This document shows positions 62,832 to 64,000 of a stretch of 64,000 nucleotides of DNA, one piece after another. The position numbers were made by a program, and so were the translations under genes. The DNA is taken from positions 248,001-312,000 of the forward strand of contig CANMSA010000004.1 of NCBI GenBank assembly GCA_947500385.1, given 5' to 3'. The stretch is from an uncultured Flavobacteriaceae bacterium (GTDB lineage: Bacteria > Bacteroidota > Bacteroidia > Flavobacteriales > Flavobacteriaceae). The notes under the pieces are model-generated. The model did no database searches and was not told where the DNA came from. It saw nothing but the letters and a program-made list of their open reading frames with translations. Position 1 is the first letter of the stretch. Each line of letters begins with the position of its first letter.

Positions 62832-64000
62832 GTTGCAATTCTAATTTGCGAAAGTCCGCCACTTGTTTCAAAAAGGTCTGCGCATCTTTCAAATAACTTT
62901 CGGCAAAATTCTTGGTAGGGGCTTTCTTATTCAATTGCAACACCAAATCTTCAAAAGTTCCATTGATTTGGAGTCTGCCAGCAGCTATAAATTTCTCATT
63001 GAAATCGGAGATGATACCGGCATGCGTGTTCGTCTTGACATTCTCCGAGGTCAATAATGCTTTTGCGGAATTCACCATGGATGTATAGGAATAATAGATA
63101 CTGGCCGCCCAGTTTTCTTGTTCTAATTCACTTTGGGCATTTTGAATTTTTTCATCACTTTCGAACAAAAGGGTTGCAATCAAATCAATAACCACTCCCG
63201 CACATTCGCCTACGCCAATGGCTTTTTCATATCTTTTGCTCGTTCCCCAATCTATAAAGTCTTCCTCGGAAAGGGCCGTAATGTCGGCCAAGGGTTTTAA
63301 CAGATTATAGAAGTAGTGCTCTCCCTTTTCTTGGTAATAATCGGCATAGTTGGCACCTTTACCGTTCGCGTCAAAATCGTCGAGTATGCTTCGCAATGCC
63401 TCAGGGCCTCGCTTACTAGGAATCTTAATGACCTTGTCGGCAAAGCGACCTTCCCCATTCCCGATATTGCCACCGCCAAGCAGTACCTGCAATGCGGGCG
63501 CCACCAATTTGTCTTTGGTGCGGATACTCATTCCTTGAAAACCAATATGGGCCATATTGTGCTGCCCACAGGCATTCATACAACCGCTTATCTTAATGAC
63601 CACATCCGGATTGCTGATGTAATTGGAGTATTCTGCCTTGATCAGGCGCTCCAATTCCTCGGCAATACCCGTGCTGCTGGCAATTCCAAGATTACAAGTG
63701 TCCGTTCCCGGGCAAGCCGTAATATCTGCGGCAGTATTATAACCTGCTTCTACAAAGCCTAGTTTTTCCAATTCGGTATAGAAAAAGGGAATCGATGCTT
63801 CTTTCACAAATGGTATGATGATATTCTGTCGTAGTGAAAGTCGAATTTCCCCTGCGGCATACTTGGCGACCAAATCTGCCAACTTTCGGGCCTTGTCCGT
63901 GTAGAAATCTCCCAATAATACTTTTATACCAATGGCCACAAAACCGGGTTGCTTTTGGGGTATTAAGTTGGTAGTCTTCCACTGTTGAAATGCGTTCTCG
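62824..64000 (-). CDS. siroheme nitrite/sulfite reductase, C-terminal part (open at window edge), with HEPN-like end
   Basis: The frame runs off the right edge, so the N-terminus is missing; an internal GTG near 63939 is not the start. Siroheme/[4Fe-4S] ligands are TACPGTDTCNLG (C-x5-C) and SGCMNACGQH (C-x3-C), followed by HIGFQGM. The enzyme reduces sulfite or nitrite with six electrons from ferredoxin. The last 130 residues or so are helical (AIGVGECAGVVIDLIATLLFE onward) and resemble a HEPN-type domain, a feature I associate with flavobacterial versions. cobA follows with an overlap of eight bases. Confidence 0.88.

Overview
The window is chromosomal DNA from a Bacteroidota bacterium, most likely a marine member of Flavobacteriaceae. 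The evidence is the gliding genes gldA, gldB and gldC, the flavobacterial gene orders (mraZ-rsmH-ftsL-ftsI-murE-mraY-murD, pheA-aminotransferase-tyrA-aroF/chorismate mutase, split metH-metF), paired DUF3857 proteins, DUF2723 and PF14905-type outer membrane proteins, many lipoproteins, and promoter-like TAnnTTTG (-7) boxes in place of sigma70 sites. I see no rRNA, tRNA, CRISPR array, transposase, integrase or prophage. Nearly all of the window is ordinary housekeeping and accessory chromosome.

Layout. 1-6620 is the cell wall and division cluster on the minus strand, headed by mraZ with three 10-bp-spaced operator-like repeats. 6733-11098 holds an alpha/beta hydrolase, EngB, a small unknown protein, a lipoprotein subclass B1 metallo-beta-lactamase and a PhoD-like phosphatase. 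11095-14120 is an AraC/amine oxidase/AhpD-like/SDR operon, divergent from a VOC protein, a DUF6503-like lipoprotein and a GNAT enzyme. 16351-21386 has gldC-gldB, nadE, a LuxR-type regulator with Glu at the phosphorylation site, and dnaG without its zinc ligands. 21593-25621 has a small membrane protein, a SIMPL protein, a DUF4846 lipoprotein, and three related acidic proteins of unknown function. 25886-28413 is an ECF sigma/anti-sigma/outer membrane protein operon. 28529-33769 has a polyprenyl synthase, rlmN, queA, aroA and a MazG-type enzyme. 33773-39284 has two DUF3857 proteins, dtd and rsgA.

39356-43732 is the phenylalanine/tyrosine operon. It is preceded by what reads as a complete attenuator: promoter, Phe/Tyr-rich 23-residue leader peptide, competing hairpins and an intrinsic terminator. 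This is the most striking regulatory element in the window. gldA is transcribed divergently from it. 44824-52114 has a small protein, a large outer membrane protein, a DUF2723 membrane protein and a membrane-anchored LuxR regulator; the first two large genes share an ACTAGT-centred box. 52191-55367 has a serine hydrolase, a GIN-domain lipoprotein and a PagL-like deacylase.

55446-60796 is the methionine methyl-transfer operon: SAM-I riboswitch, a separate homocysteine-binding half of MetH, a small ABM monooxygenase-like gene, the rest of MetH, and metF. 60959-64000 has a ferredoxin-NADP reductase-like flavoprotein, cobA and a partial siroheme nitrite/sulfite reductase, which together fit assimilatory sulfur or nitrogen reduction.

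The best candidates for something undescribed are the three paralogous acidic proteins at 23764-25621 with their shared promoter-like motif, and the proposed regulon of the membrane-anchored LuxR protein. Start codons were moved inward from the longest reading frame where family length, promoter position or start-codon type argued for it; each case is stated.
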